A DNA stretch of 64,000 nt from JBHELQ01 sp046262995 (GCA_046262995.1 JBHELQ010000118.1:3782-67781); one strand, 5' to 3'; positions 25,948 through 33,506 are shown, numbered from the stretch's first letter. Program-made: numbers and translations. The notes: generated from the sequence alone by a model not told the origin.

Positions 25948-26037
25948 GGAGGGGTGGCAGAGCGGTCGAATGCGGCGGTCTTGAAAACCGCTAGGGGCCG
26001 TCCAGGTCCCTCGGGGGTTCGAATCCCTCCCCCTCCG
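25948..26037 (+). tRNA. tRNA-Ser(TGA)
   Basis: The class II fold has a 7-bp acceptor (GGAGGGG with CCCCTCC), D arm, anticodon loop CTTGAAA with anticodon TGA, a long variable arm (GGGGCCGTCCAGGTCCC) and a T arm with GGTTCGAATCC. The discriminator base is G, as expected for Ser. CCA is not encoded. It reads UCA and probably other UCN codons. Confidence 0.97.
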
Positions 26038-26059
26038 CTCGCGGCAGGGCCGACAGGCC

Positions 26060-26683
26060 CTACCGCCTCCGCCGGGGGCGCCCCGGGCTGACCCCCAGGA
26101 GCGCCGCCTGCACTTCGCGGAGACGGTCCACGTCACCCCGCACGCCCGCCACGGTGTCGCTGAAGAGGAACGCTTCCGCGATCTTGACGATCGCGTAGCC
26201 GAGCGTCGAGGGGTCGACCGGCGGCTCGTATCGTCCGCCGTCCACCTCCTCCTCGATCAGCTCCACGATCCTGTCCACCAGGCCAGGCTGAACCCTGCCG
26301 TCGCCGGCGTAGATGATCCGAAGGGCGGCGTCGTGCTCCTGGTCGATGAACTGGCGGAGGGCGCGCGCCTTCGCGAGGCTGCGGTTGAAGCGGTCGAACG
26401 TATCGAGCAGCGCCCGCCCGCCGCGGCCGCGCGCCTCCAGGCGCGCTCGCTCGAGCAGGGGTTGCGCCGCGCGCAGGAGCACTTCGCCGATGAGGTCCTC
26501 GCGTGAGCCGAACCAGCGGTAGACGGTGGCTCGTCCGAGTCCGAGCTCGGCGGCGATCGCCCGAATGTCGATGCGGCGTCCGCGGAGGTAGCGCTCGAGC
26601 GCCGCTTGGAGGACTTCTTCCCGGCTCGCCCCTGGGCGTCGGCCGGGGCGGCGGACGGCAGATTCGCTGGTGGCGATGGACAT
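26060..26683 (-). CDS. TetR-family transcriptional regulator
   Basis: The N-terminal domain has the TetR helix-turn-helix (DIRAIAAELGLGRATVYRWFGSREDLIGEVLLRA, broken here only by length) after an Arg-rich arm (RRPGRRPGASREE). The C-terminal 130 residues are helical with QEHDAALRIIYAGDGRVQPGLVD, resembling the QsdR-type group of TetR regulators. The gene is divergent from a secreted lipase gene; the 96-base gap holds a dyad that may be its operator. It likely represses itself and the lipase gene. The inducer is unknown. Confidence 0.88.
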   Translation of the reverse strand: MSIATSESAVRRPGRRPGASREEVLQAALERYLRGRRIDIRAIAAELGLGRATVYRWFGSREDLIGEVLLRAAQPLLERARLEARGRGGRALLDTFDRFNRSLAKARALRQFIDQEHDAALRIIYAGDGRVQPGLVDRIVELIEEEVDGGRYEPPVDPSTLGYAIVKIAEAFLFSDTVAGVRGDVDRLREVQAALLGVSPGRPRRRR

Positions 26684-26714
26684 GGTCTACCTATTCAACC
26701 CGCCCGAAGGGCTT

Positions 26715-26740
26715 TGATACATCAGTTGAGATATGTCACA
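26715..26740. promoter_or_regulatory. Candidate TetR operator in the divergent gap
   Basis: There is an imperfect dyad, TGATACAT, ten bases, ATGTCACA (six of eight positions complementary), 32 bases from the TetR start and 40 from the lipase start. The gap is visibly richer in A+T than the flanking genes. The symmetry and size suit a TetR dimer. Binding is inferred only. Confidence 0.4.
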
Positions 26741-26779
26741 CTACGCCCTCGTCGGCTGAAAGTTGCGATTGGCGGGGGG

Positions 26780-28609
26780 ATGACGAACGAGATGCGACGT
26801 TTCGTGGTGGTGCTGCTGTCGGTGCTTGGGCTTCTGCTGGCGGCTCCCGCAGCCGACGCGAGCTTCAACCACAACGGCATCATCTTCGTCCACGGCATCG
26901 AAGGCTCGGGAGGCCAGTTCGAGTCCCAGAAGATGCGCTTCACGAGCAACGGCTACCCCGAGGCCTGGATCGACGAGGTCGACTACGACTCGACGCGGGC
27001 GGTCGGCGACAAGAGCCAGGTCGACCAGCAGATCGACCAGGCGATCGCGGCGATGAAGCAGCGGACGGGGCGCTCCAAGGTCGACATCGTGGCGCACTCA
27101 CTCGGCACCACCGTGATGGAGGACTACCTCACGAACAGCTCTTCCGGGGCCCAGCGAAGGGCGAACGTGGGCCACTACATCAACGTCGACGGCCAAGCCA
27201 ACAACCCCGGCGTGCCGACGCTCGCGGTCTGGGCGGGCAGGGGAACCCCCGGTCGCAAGATGGCCGGCGCGAAGAACGTCACGATCCCGAACCAGACCCA
27301 CGTCCAGACATGCACCTCGGCGCAGTCCTTCGTCGAGTACTACAAGTTCCTGGTCGGCAGGCGACCGGCACACGACATCGTCCCGCAGACCGGACTGATC
27401 CGGATCGCGGGTAAGACGCTCAACTTCCCGCAGAACAGCGGCCTGCCGGCGGCGACCACGGAGATATGGGAGGTCAACAGCCGCGGGCGACGGACCACGT
27501 CCAACCCGCTCTACTCCCTGCCGATCAACGACACCTCGCAGGGCGGCGGCCATTGGGGGCCCGTCAGCGTCCGGGCGGGCAGGCGCTACGAGTTCGCGCT
27601 CGTGCGACCCGGGAGCATTCAGACGCTTCACGTCTACTACGAGCCGTTCGTACGGAGCGACTACACGCTTCGCCTGCTCGGGTCGGACGGCATCCAGGCG
27701 TACGTCGGGAACCGGCCGGGCAGCATGAGCGCGGTGAACATCAGGTACAAGGAGATCTGGGGCGACCAGAAGGCCCAGGCCGATCACCTGCGCATCAACG
27801 GCAGGATCGTCTGCACGGCGGCGCTCTGCCCGGCGACGAAGCAGGTCAATGCCCTCTTCGCGTTCGACGACAACCGCAACGGTCAGACCGACCTCATGGG
27901 TGACCCGGTGCTCGGCGGCCTGCCGTTCCTCCAGGGGGTCGACGTCTTCATCCCCGCCAGCGCGTCCGGCACGACCTCCTTCCAGCTGCGCTCGAGAGGC
28001 AAGGGACCGGTTCGCACCATCAAGACTCCCGCGTGGGACTCGAGTCGCGACGGGGGCATCATCCAGTGGAACGACTTCGAGCTCGGCTTCTCCGCCGGCG
28101 AGCTCCTGCGCTGCGGCGTGCCCACGAAGCGCGTGCGCGGGCGCACGCTCGACCGCGCCCGGCTGGGCTTGAAGCGCCGCACGATTCGCAGGCGCTACCC
28201 GCACCTCGAGCGCCGTCGCCGCTACGTCGATCGCTTCTGCCTGATCCGCCCCCACCGCGGCGGCAGGAACGTGCGCGTCGGATACCCCTCGCGGAGGCTG
28301 ATGCGCCGGCTCTCGCGGCGCACCCGGCGCCGCATCCGCGGGCGCGCCGTGCTCGCGCTCACCTCGAGCGGCTACTACCGCATCAGGGGCATTCGCCACG
28401 GCACGCGCACCCGCACGCTGCGCCGCCGCCTGCACGGCGAGCGCTCGTTCCGGATCGGCCCCAACCGCTGGTACCTCGCGCGCGGGCGCAAGGCCCGGAT
28501 CGTGTTCAAGGTCCGCCACGGCCGCGTCCAGGAGGTCGGGATCGCGAGCCTCGGGCTATCGCGCGGCCGGCTGGCGCGGCCGTTCATGAAGAGCTTCGGC
28601 CTGAGGTAG
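26780..28609 (+). CDS. Secreted lipase/esterase (alpha/beta hydrolase) with Arg-rich C-terminal domain
   Basis: The 609-residue protein has a signal peptide (MTNEMRRFVVVLLSVLG to APAADA). The catalytic domain follows: oxyanion loop IIFVHGIEGSGGQ near residue 37, nucleophile Ser107 in VDIVAHSLGTTV, and a likely His in NQTHVQTC. It resembles class 2 secreted lipases. Residues 230-430 form a beta-rich region (IWEVNSRGRRT, then IVCTAALCPATKQVNALFAFDDN). The last 170 residues are extremely basic (RRRYPHLERRRRYVDR and similar), possibly binding wall polymer. The ATG at 26780 sits at the signal peptide. TetR control is likely. Confidence 0.8.
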   Translation: MTNEMRRFVVVLLSVLGLLLAAPAADASFNHNGIIFVHGIEGSGGQFESQKMRFTSNGYPEAWIDEVDYDSTRAVGDKSQVDQQIDQAIAAMKQRTGRSKVDIVAHSLGTTVMEDYLTNSSSGAQRRANVGHYINVDGQANNPGVPTLAVWAGRGTPGRKMAGAKNVTIPNQTHVQTCTSAQSFVEYYKFLVGRRPAHDIVPQTGLIRIAGKTLNFPQNSGLPAATTEIWEVNSRGRRTTSNPLYSLPINDTSQGGGHWGPVSVRAGRRYEFALVRPGSIQTLHVYYEPFVRSDYTLRLLGSDGIQAYVGNRPGSMSAVNIRYKEIWGDQKAQADHLRINGRIVCTAALCPATKQVNALFAFDDNRNGQTDLMGDPVLGGLPFLQGVDVFIPASASGTTSFQLRSRGKGPVRTIKTPAWDSSRDGGIIQWNDFELGFSAGELLRCGVPTKRVRGRTLDRARLGLKRRTIRRRYPHLERRRRYVDRFCLIRPHRGGRNVRVGYPSRRLMRRLSRRTRRRIRGRAVLALTSSGYYRIRGIRHGTRTRTLRRRLHGERSFRIGPNRWYLARGRKARIVFKVRHGRVQEVGIASLGLSRGRLARPFMKSFGLR

Positions 28610-28619
28610 GGCTAGCGCC

Positions 28620-28666
28620 AAGCGTCCCGGATTGGTGCTGCCCTACAGCACCTAGGTGGGACGCTT
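28620..28666 (+). terminator. Two-level hairpin after the lipase gene
   Basis: An outer 9-bp stem (AAGCGTCCC with GGGACGCTT) encloses an inner 7-bp stem (GGTGCTG, loop CCCTA, CAGCACC). It begins 11 bases after the lipase stop. It may terminate the lipase mRNA; the nested form is unusual for a simple terminator. Confidence 0.5.
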
Positions 28667-28711
28667 CGACGGGGGGTGGCGATTTTCCACGATCCGTTTT
28701 ACAAAGGAGAC

Positions 28712-28792
28712 GTGACCGGCGCTTCCATGGTGCTGCTGTTCGCTTCGGCCGGTTGGGCCGCACTCACGGCCCTGCTGGGCAGGCGGGCCTAG
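28712..28792 (+). CDS. Possible 26-aa single-TM peptide
   Basis: A GTG-start ORF encodes MTGASMVLLFASAGWAALT followed by ALLGRRA: a hydrophobic helix with a basic end, which would sit in the membrane with an inside C-terminus. AAAGGAG lies upstream but only two bases from the GTG, closer than normal. The A+T-richer sequence before it could be a promoter. No homologue is recognised. Treat it as tentative. Confidence 0.3.
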   Translation: MTGASMVLLFASAGWAALTALLGRRA

Positions 28793-28840
28793 CCCTCTTC
28801 GCGAGACAGGCCTCACGCCGCGTTCTCTACGCTCGGCGGG

Positions 28841-29437
28841 ATGGACTTGCGCGTATACGAGCTCCTGAACGGGGCCGCCAAGCATTCGGACGCGTTCGAG
28901 GACGTGCTGAGGTTCGTGGCCAACGACGCTCAGCTCTTCTTCCTCGCCCTGCTCGCGGGCCTCTTCCTGGCGCGTGGGAAGTGGGCCTCTCGAAACGGGC
29001 GCCACGGGGTCGTCGCCGCCGGCTTCAGCGCGCTGCTCGCGCTGGGGGCGGCGCAGGTCATCTCCCACCTGTGGGACAGGCCGCGTCCGTACGAGGCGCA
29101 TCCCAACCACGCTCACCTGTTCGTCCCGGCCTCGCATGACCCATCGTTCCCGAGCGATCACGCGACCGGCGCCTTCGCGATCGCAGTGGCCATCTTCCTC
29201 CGCGACCGGCGCGCCGGGGGCCTCGCGCTGGTGATGGCCACGCTCGTATGCGTCAGCCGGGTGGCCGTCGGGACGCACTATCCGACCGACGTGCTCGGCG
29301 GAGCGCTGCTCGGTGCGCTTGCGGCACTCGTCCTCTGGCTTCCGGCTGTGCGTCGCCCGCTCCACGGCCTGGCCGACTGGGCGGGCCGCCTCTACGAGCA
29401 CCTGGCGCTCAGGGTCCTTCGTCAGCGCCAGGCCTAG
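28841..29437 (+). CDS. PAP2-family membrane phosphatase (undecaprenyl-diphosphatase-like)
   Basis: This 198-residue protein has about five membrane helices and the three PAP2 motifs: a variant of the first in HLWDRPRPYEA, PSFPSDHATGAFA as the second, and SRVAVGTHYPTDVLGG as the third with its catalytic His. This arrangement fits BcrC-type undecaprenyl pyrophosphate phosphatases, which recycle the lipid carrier of wall synthesis on the outer membrane face. Other lipid phosphates are possible substrates. A hairpin follows the stop. Confidence 0.87.
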   Translation: MDLRVYELLNGAAKHSDAFEDVLRFVANDAQLFFLALLAGLFLARGKWASRNGRHGVVAAGFSALLALGAAQVISHLWDRPRPYEAHPNHAHLFVPASHDPSFPSDHATGAFAIAVAIFLRDRRAGGLALVMATLVCVSRVAVGTHYPTDVLGGALLGALAALVLWLPAVRRPLHGLADWAGRLYEHLALRVLRQRQA

Positions 29438-29443
29438 GGGTTC

Positions 29444-29460
29444 ACCCCCCGGCCGGGGGT
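29444..29460 (+). terminator. Hairpin after the PAP2 gene
   Basis: ACCCCC, a five-base loop, then GGGGGT starts seven bases after the PAP2 stop. It is short and lacks a U-run. It would also lie in the 5' region of the next gene. Confidence 0.4.
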
Positions 29461-29510
29461 AAGCTCCGGCTCGCCGCCTGCCGCAGCCGCCGGGCACGCG
29501 GAGCCTGCCA

Positions 29511-30647
29511 GTGATTCGCCGCGAACAGCTCGTCGCAGCCATCCGACGCATCGACGCGCCGGAGCGCGAGTTGCTTTGGCTTTCGCTGCGACGGCGCGTG
29601 CCCGACCAGTCGCTCGCGCAGCTGTACGGGTGCCAGCCGGGACAGGTGGCCGAGCGCCGGGCTGCTGCGATCGAGCACGTCGCGGACGAGCTCGAGGTTC
29701 AGCGCGGCGAGGACTTCGGCGCCGTGCTGACCGGATTGCTCGAGCCCGAAACCTGGCGGGAGCTGGCGCCCGAGCAGACGCTCCCGGCGCCTTCCGGACA
29801 GGCCGGAGCGGAGGAACCGGCGCCGGCCGCGGCCGGATCGGCGCCCGATTCGGAGTCCGGGCCGGCCAATCCCCCCGGGGACCCCAGGAATCGTTCGATA
29901 AGCACACGACCGCTGCGCTGGGCGCTTGCGGCCACGCTCGCCACGGCGCTGATCGCGGTCGTGGTCGTGGCGGTGGCGGGCGGCGACGACGGCGGCTCTC
30001 GCCGGGGCGCGACCTTCGCCCCGCGACCGGAGCGCCCGGCCGGAAGGGCGTCCGGGGGCGGAGGGGTCCCGTGCTACTTCACGGCGTCGGTGGGTCCCCG
30101 GGCCGAGCTCTATCGCGGGCCCGGCGGTCGCCCTCTGGCGAGGCTGGGCGCCCGCACGCGCTGGGGCTCGCCACGCGTGCTGCACGTCGTTGTCAGGCGC
30201 GCGGCCTGGCTCGAGGTCATCGCTCCGGAGCTCCGCAACGGCGAGCTCGGCTGGTTGCCGGTCCGAGCGGCCACGGTCGGCTGCGTTCGCTGGTCGCTCG
30301 AGGCCGATCTTTCGAGGGGACGGCTCGAGGTACGACGCGGGGGTCGCCTCGTGCGGACGGTGGCGGTGGCGGTCGGCGCTCGGCGACGCCAGCCGCCGGC
30401 GGGGCGGTTTGCCGTGACCGATCGGCTCGCCGTGAGCGGTCGCTCTCCGTATGGCTGCTGCTTGCTCGTCCTGAGTGGTCATGGGACCGCCGGCGCCGGG
30501 GGAGCGCGCCTGACCGTCTTTGCCAGGAGCGGCGAGCACGCGAGCGGCGGGCCGTTGAGCAAGGGGGCCCTGGGAGCGGCTCCCGCCGACGCCCGCTGGC
30601 TGATCGACAACGTCCCGCTCGGCACCCCGATCTTCATCCGAAGCTGA
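29511..30647 (+). CDS. L,D-transpeptidase-like protein lacking the catalytic Cys, with a sigma-4-like N-terminal module
   Basis: It has three parts. Residues 1-80 are helical and look like a sigma-70 region 4/HTH module (ERELLWLSLRRRVPDQSLAQL, then GCQPGQVAERRAAAIEHV). After a Pro/Ala/Glu linker there is one membrane helix at about 135-155. Residues 185-378 look extracellular: an SH3-like part (ELYRGPGGRPLARLGA), then a YkuD-like fold (SRGRLEVRRGGRLVRTVAVAVG, SGHGTAGAGG, DNVPLGTPIFI). The motif that should read S-x-G-C-x-R is SKGALGA at 350-356, so the nucleophilic Cys is Ala353. The protein is therefore probably a sensor or binding protein rather than an enzyme. GTG start; an ECF sigma gene follows 46 bases on. 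Confidence 0.7.
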   Translation: MIRREQLVAAIRRIDAPERELLWLSLRRRVPDQSLAQLYGCQPGQVAERRAAAIEHVADELEVQRGEDFGAVLTGLLEPETWRELAPEQTLPAPSGQAGAEEPAPAAAGSAPDSESGPANPPGDPRNRSISTRPLRWALAATLATALIAVVVVAVAGGDDGGSRRGATFAPRPERPAGRASGGGGVPCYFTASVGPRAELYRGPGGRPLARLGARTRWGSPRVLHVVVRRAAWLEVIAPELRNGELGWLPVRAATVGCVRWSLEADLSRGRLEVRRGGRLVRTVAVAVGARRRQPPAGRFAVTDRLAVSGRSPYGCCLLVLSGHGTAGAGGARLTVFARSGEHASGGPLSKGALGAAPADARWLIDNVPLGTPIFIRS

Positions 30648-30693
30648 GCGCGGGCGACCTCACGAAGCGGCGCCTCCACGCGTTAACCCCACA

Positions 30694-31167
30694 GTGAGCC
30701 TGCCCCCCTTTCAGGCCCTGCTCGACGTCAACCGCGCCGACGTCTACCGCTTCCTGGTCGCGTCGGTAGGCCCCTCGGAGGCCGATGACTGCTTTCAGGA
30801 GACGTGCATCGCGGCCCTGCGCGCCTATCCACGGCTGGAGCGGGCGACCAACCTGCGCGCCTGGCTGTTCCGGATCGCGGAGCGAAAGGCGATCGACGCG
30901 CATCGTGCGCGGGGGCGCCGGGCCGTGCCCGTCGAGGCGGTGCCGGAGCGAGCAACGGGGGACGGCCTGCCGGACGGGAACGGCGAGCCCGGGCTGTGGG
31001 CGGCGGTGCGCCGGCTGCCCTCGAAGCAGCGGACGGCCGTCGTCTGCCGCTCGGCGCTGGGCATGCCATACCCGCAGCTCGCCCAGCTGCTCGAGTGCTC
31101 GGAGGACGCGGCGCGGCGCAACGTACACGAAGGCCTGAGGCGGCTGAGAGAGGAATGGGAACGATGA
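30694..31167 (+). CDS. ECF-type RNA polymerase sigma factor, 157 aa
   Basis: Region 2 spans about residues 8-75 (YRFLVASVGPSEADDCFQET, then AYPRLERATNLRAWLFRIAERKAID). Region 4 spans about 105-155 (VRRLPSKQRTAVVCRSALGMPYPQLAQLL, then CSEDAARRNVHEGLRRLR). Regions 1.1, 3.0 and 3.1 are absent, as in ECF factors. GTG start. The stop overlaps the start of an alkyltransferase gene (ATGA), which occupies the place where an anti-sigma gene is usually found. The target promoters are unknown; self-activation is common in the family. Confidence 0.9.
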   Translation: MSLPPFQALLDVNRADVYRFLVASVGPSEADDCFQETCIAALRAYPRLERATNLRAWLFRIAERKAIDAHRARGRRAVPVEAVPERATGDGLPDGNGEPGLWAAVRRLPSKQRTAVVCRSALGMPYPQLAQLLECSEDAARRNVHEGLRRLREEWER

Positions 31168-31778
31168 ACGAGCTCGAACGGACTCTGCGAGACGCGGCGG
31201 CGAAGCTGCCCGCCCCCCCGCCGGAGGCCGCCGGCCACGGCCTGGCGCGCGCGGCGGCGGATGCGCGCCTGCTCGACGTGGCCTACTCCGGGGTCGACAC
31301 GCCCTTCGGACGCCTGCTCGTGGCCGCGACCCCGCGCGGGCTCGTGCACGTGTCCTTTCCCGAGGCGCCCACGGATTCCGTGCTGGAGCGACTCGCCACG
31401 CGCCTGTCGCCGCGCATGCTAGAGGCGCCCGAGCGGCTGGACGAGGTCCGGCGCGAGCTGGACGAGTACTTCCAGGGCCGGCGCCGGCGATTCGACCTTC
31501 CGCTCGACTGGTCGCTCGCGCGCGGCTTTCACCGCAGCGTGCTGCGTACGACCGCGCGCATCGGCTACGGCCGGGTGAGGAGCTACTCCGAAGTCGCCGC
31601 GCGCGCGGGCAGCCCGCGTGCCGTCAGGGCGACCGGGAACGCGCTCGGCGCCAACCCGATCCCGGTGGTCGTGCCCTGCCACCGGGTCGTGAGGACCGGG
31701 GGCGCCCTCGGGGGCTATGGCGGCGGCCTCGACCGCAAGGAGTACCTGCTGCGGCTCGAGGGCGCGCTTCCGGGCTAG
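31164..31778 (+). CDS. ogt: O6-alkylguanine-DNA alkyltransferase (MGMT/Ogt-type) coupled to an ECF sigma gene
   Basis: This suicide enzyme transfers alkyl groups from O6-alkylguanine in DNA to its own Cys. The active-site motif PVVVPCHRVV is intact in the C-terminal domain, with the HTH-like ARIGYGRVRSYSEVAARAG before it and GYGGGLDRKEYLLRLEG after it. The 1N ribonuclease-like domain begins at about residue 38 (VAYSGVDTPFGRLLVAATP). The first 35 residues (MNELERTLRDAAAKLPAPPP) are extra and resemble the opening of many actinobacterial anti-sigma proteins. ATGA overlap with the sigma gene shows tight coupling. 204 aa. Confidence 0.92.
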   Translation: MNELERTLRDAAAKLPAPPPEAAGHGLARAAADARLLDVAYSGVDTPFGRLLVAATPRGLVHVSFPEAPTDSVLERLATRLSPRMLEAPERLDEVRRELDEYFQGRRRRFDLPLDWSLARGFHRSVLRTTARIGYGRVRSYSEVAARAGSPRAVRATGNALGANPIPVVVPCHRVVRTGGALGGYGGGLDRKEYLLRLEGALPG

Positions 31779-32398
31779 ATTCGCGGGAGCACCGCTGCGA
31801 GCGCGAGCTGGACGAGCGGGCCGGCAGGCAGGCCGGCCACGGTCCCTCCGGCCTCCTCCACCGTGGGCTCCCCGCCGCGACTCTTGACTCTGGCCCGCAG
31901 GTTCAGCACGAGCGGCAGGCCGCCTCCCATGAGTCCCCCCGCGAGCCCACCGAGGCCCTCGCCGAGCGGGCCCCCGGCCCTCCCGCCCAGGAAGCGCGCC
32001 AGGGCACGCGGGCTGGTCTCGCCCTCCAGCCGCACCTGGTAGTCCTCGCGTCCCTCCGGACGCTCGAGCACGAAGGTGCCGAGGTCGAGCGGTCCCATCC
32101 GCGTGTCGCGCAGTCGGACCTGAACCTCGTCGAAGCCGTCGAGCCGTTCGAGCAGCAGTCGCTCGTGTCCCGGCTCGAGCCTCAGGCGCCGGGCCTTCAC
32201 CTTCAGCGAGTCGCCCTCGCCGAACAGCAGGCGCAGCACGGGAAATGCGTCCAGCGAGACGTCGGCGTGTCCACCTCCCGCTTCGAGGCGATCGGCCACC
32301 CTGCGCTCGGCGAAGCCGGGCACGAGCAGCTGGGCGGCGATCGCCAATGCGGCGAGCACCCCTGCAGCTGCGCATAAAAGAACGACCACCCTGGGCAT
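31775..32398 (-). CDS. DUF2993 / LmeA-family lipid-binding-like protein
   Basis: The protein has an N-terminal signal or anchor (VVVLLCAAAGVLAALAIAAQL), then the DUF2993 body: FAERRVADRLEAGGGHADVSLDAFPVLRLLF is the typical opening (listed here in parts), and DEVQVRLRDTRMGPLDLGTF follows. A Gly-rich loop (GGPLGEGLGGLAGGLMGGG) and a last strand RARVKSRGGEPTVEEAGG are also family-like. LmeA of mycobacteria binds phospholipid/mannosylated lipids outside the membrane. 207 aa. It converges on the alkyltransferase gene with a four-base overlap. Confidence 0.82.
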   Translation of the reverse strand: MPRVVVLLCAAAGVLAALAIAAQLLVPGFAERRVADRLEAGGGHADVSLDAFPVLRLLFGEGDSLKVKARRLRLEPGHERLLLERLDGFDEVQVRLRDTRMGPLDLGTFVLERPEGREDYQVRLEGETSPRALARFLGGRAGGPLGEGLGGLAGGLMGGGLPLVLNLRARVKSRGGEPTVEEAGGTVAGLPAGPLVQLALAAVLPRI

Positions 32399-32414
32399 AC
32401 AATCGAAGTGTCCC

Positions 32415-32503
32415 GGAGAGGTGGCCGAGTGGCTGAAGGCACTCGCCTGCTAAGCGAGTAGGGGGTTCACGCTCCCTCGCGGGTTCGAATCCCGCCCTCT
32501 CCG
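32415..32503 (+). tRNA. tRNA-Ser(GCT)
   Basis: The class II tRNA has acceptor GGAGAGG/CCTCTCC, anticodon loop CTGCTAA with anticodon GCT, long variable arm and T arm GGGTTCGAATCCC. Discriminator G; no encoded CCA. It reads AGC/AGU codons. It starts 16 bases upstream of the divergent DUF2993 gene start. Confidence 0.97.
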
Positions 32504-32535
32504 CTCCGAAGCAGGGAAATAGGGGAATTCCTGTA

Positions 32536-32808
32536 GTGCTAGCGCTCTCGCTCTTATTCGAGATCATCCTGGGGTGGTTCGCCATCTCCCTTGGGGCGAG
32601 CGTCCTCGTGATCGTCCTGGGGTCGTTCCGGAGCAGACAACGCCGCCGTGATCTCGGGGAGCGCCGGGACGGGCCGTCCGACCGACGCGACGGACCGGCC
32701 GACCGTCGTCAGGGACGGCCCGATCCGCGCCCGCAGCGCTTCGAGCGCCGGCGCGCGGCCGGCGACCGGCGCAGGGGCGCGGCGGATCGCCGGGTGGCGC
32801 CGGTCTAG
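32536..32808 (+). CDS. Small membrane protein with Arg/Asp-rich repeat tail, 90 aa
   Basis: One hydrophobic segment lies at residues 3-29 (LALSLLFEIILGWFAISLG, then ASVLVIVLG). The cytoplasmic tail is built of repeated Arg-Arg-Asp-like units (RRDLGERRDGPSDRRDGPADRR) with Pro and Gln. No known family. The GTG start is preceded by AGGGGA. Codon bias is ordinary. It could be an intrinsically disordered, charge-patterned membrane anchor. It stands alone between tRNA-Ser and the next secreted protein gene. Confidence 0.5.
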   Translation: MLALSLLFEIILGWFAISLGASVLVIVLGSFRSRQRRRDLGERRDGPSDRRDGPADRRQGRPDPRPQRFERRRAAGDRRRGAADRRVAPV

Positions 32809-32963
32809 TCGGAGGAGCGCCCTGGCCTCGCCGGCGTAGGCCGCCGCCCGGCTGCTTGACAGACACGCGGACCGCCCCCACACTGGCCACAGCAGGGGGA
32901 GTTCAGGCCCAGGGTGGGTCTGCAGGGAATCCGTACCCAGACCGGACTCAAGGAGGAGCAAGG

Positions 32964-33458
32964 ATGGGTCGTATACGACTACGTCGCGCATGGCGCGCGG
33001 CAACAGCCACGTTCTGCGCCGCTTTTGTGGTGCTGGCCGTGGTCGCGACCGGCGCGCTTGGCGCCGATCCGAAGGGCAACAACGGCACGATCAAGATCGA
33101 CGACGTGCCGTTCGACAGCCACCCGAACAACGAGCCGCACGTCGGCTGCGTGTTCCAGGTGGACTTCTACGGTTTCGACAAGGGGCCGTACAACGCCAAG
33201 GTGACGTTCCAGCTGCAGCCGCCGAGCGGCCGCCGTGTGCTGCGGACGGACACCGTGTTCATCGGCGAGGACGCCGCCGGAGGCGGGACCGACCTCGACG
33301 CCGAGCGCACCTACGACCTGAACCTGGACGTGATGCGCAGCGAGTTCCACCCGAAGCAGGGTTGGCACATCGAGGTCATCGTCGAGGCGCCGGGAGCAGG
33401 CGGCAAGATCGCCAGGAAGAGCAAGGTCTTCTGGGCGCACGACTGCATCGATCCGTGA
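32964..33458 (+). CDS. Secreted protein of unknown function, 164 aa
   Basis: The ATG at 32964 has AAGGAGGAGCAAGG just upstream. A signal peptide (MGRIRLRRAWRAATATF, then hydrophobic AAFVVLAVVATGALGA) is followed by an all-beta-looking domain. That domain has NNGTIKIDDVPFDSHPNNEP, HVGCVFQVDFYGFDKG, LDAERTYDLNLDV and WAHDCIDP. The two Cys (in HVGCVF and HDCID) could pair. I have seen this DxxPFDxxPNNEPHVGC style only as unnamed actinobacterial secreted proteins. Two hairpins follow the gene. Confidence 0.65.
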   Translation: MGRIRLRRAWRAATATFCAAFVVLAVVATGALGADPKGNNGTIKIDDVPFDSHPNNEPHVGCVFQVDFYGFDKGPYNAKVTFQLQPPSGRRVLRTDTVFIGEDAAGGGTDLDAERTYDLNLDVMRSEFHPKQGWHIEVIVEAPGAGGKIARKSKVFWAHDCIDP

Positions 33459-33466
33459 TCCCGGCA

Positions 33467-33485
33467 CGACCGCTCTGAGCGGTCG
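33467..33485 (+). repeat. Short hairpin after the secreted protein gene
   Basis: CGACCGCT, loop CTG, AGCGGTCG: an 8-bp perfect stem with a three-base loop, nine bases past the stop. It is the first of two hairpins in this gap. Confidence 0.45.
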
Positions 33486-33506
33486 AATCGGAATCCGTCG
33501 GTAGGT

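Noticed and set aside
26606..26779. Upstream extension of the lipase frame
   Set aside because: It overlaps the divergent TetR gene and the operator region. The ATG at 26780 begins a standard signal peptide.
27098..28519. A 473-codon minus-strand frame under the lipase gene
   Set aside because: It lacks a plausible start context and domain, while the lipase has signal peptide and catalytic motifs.
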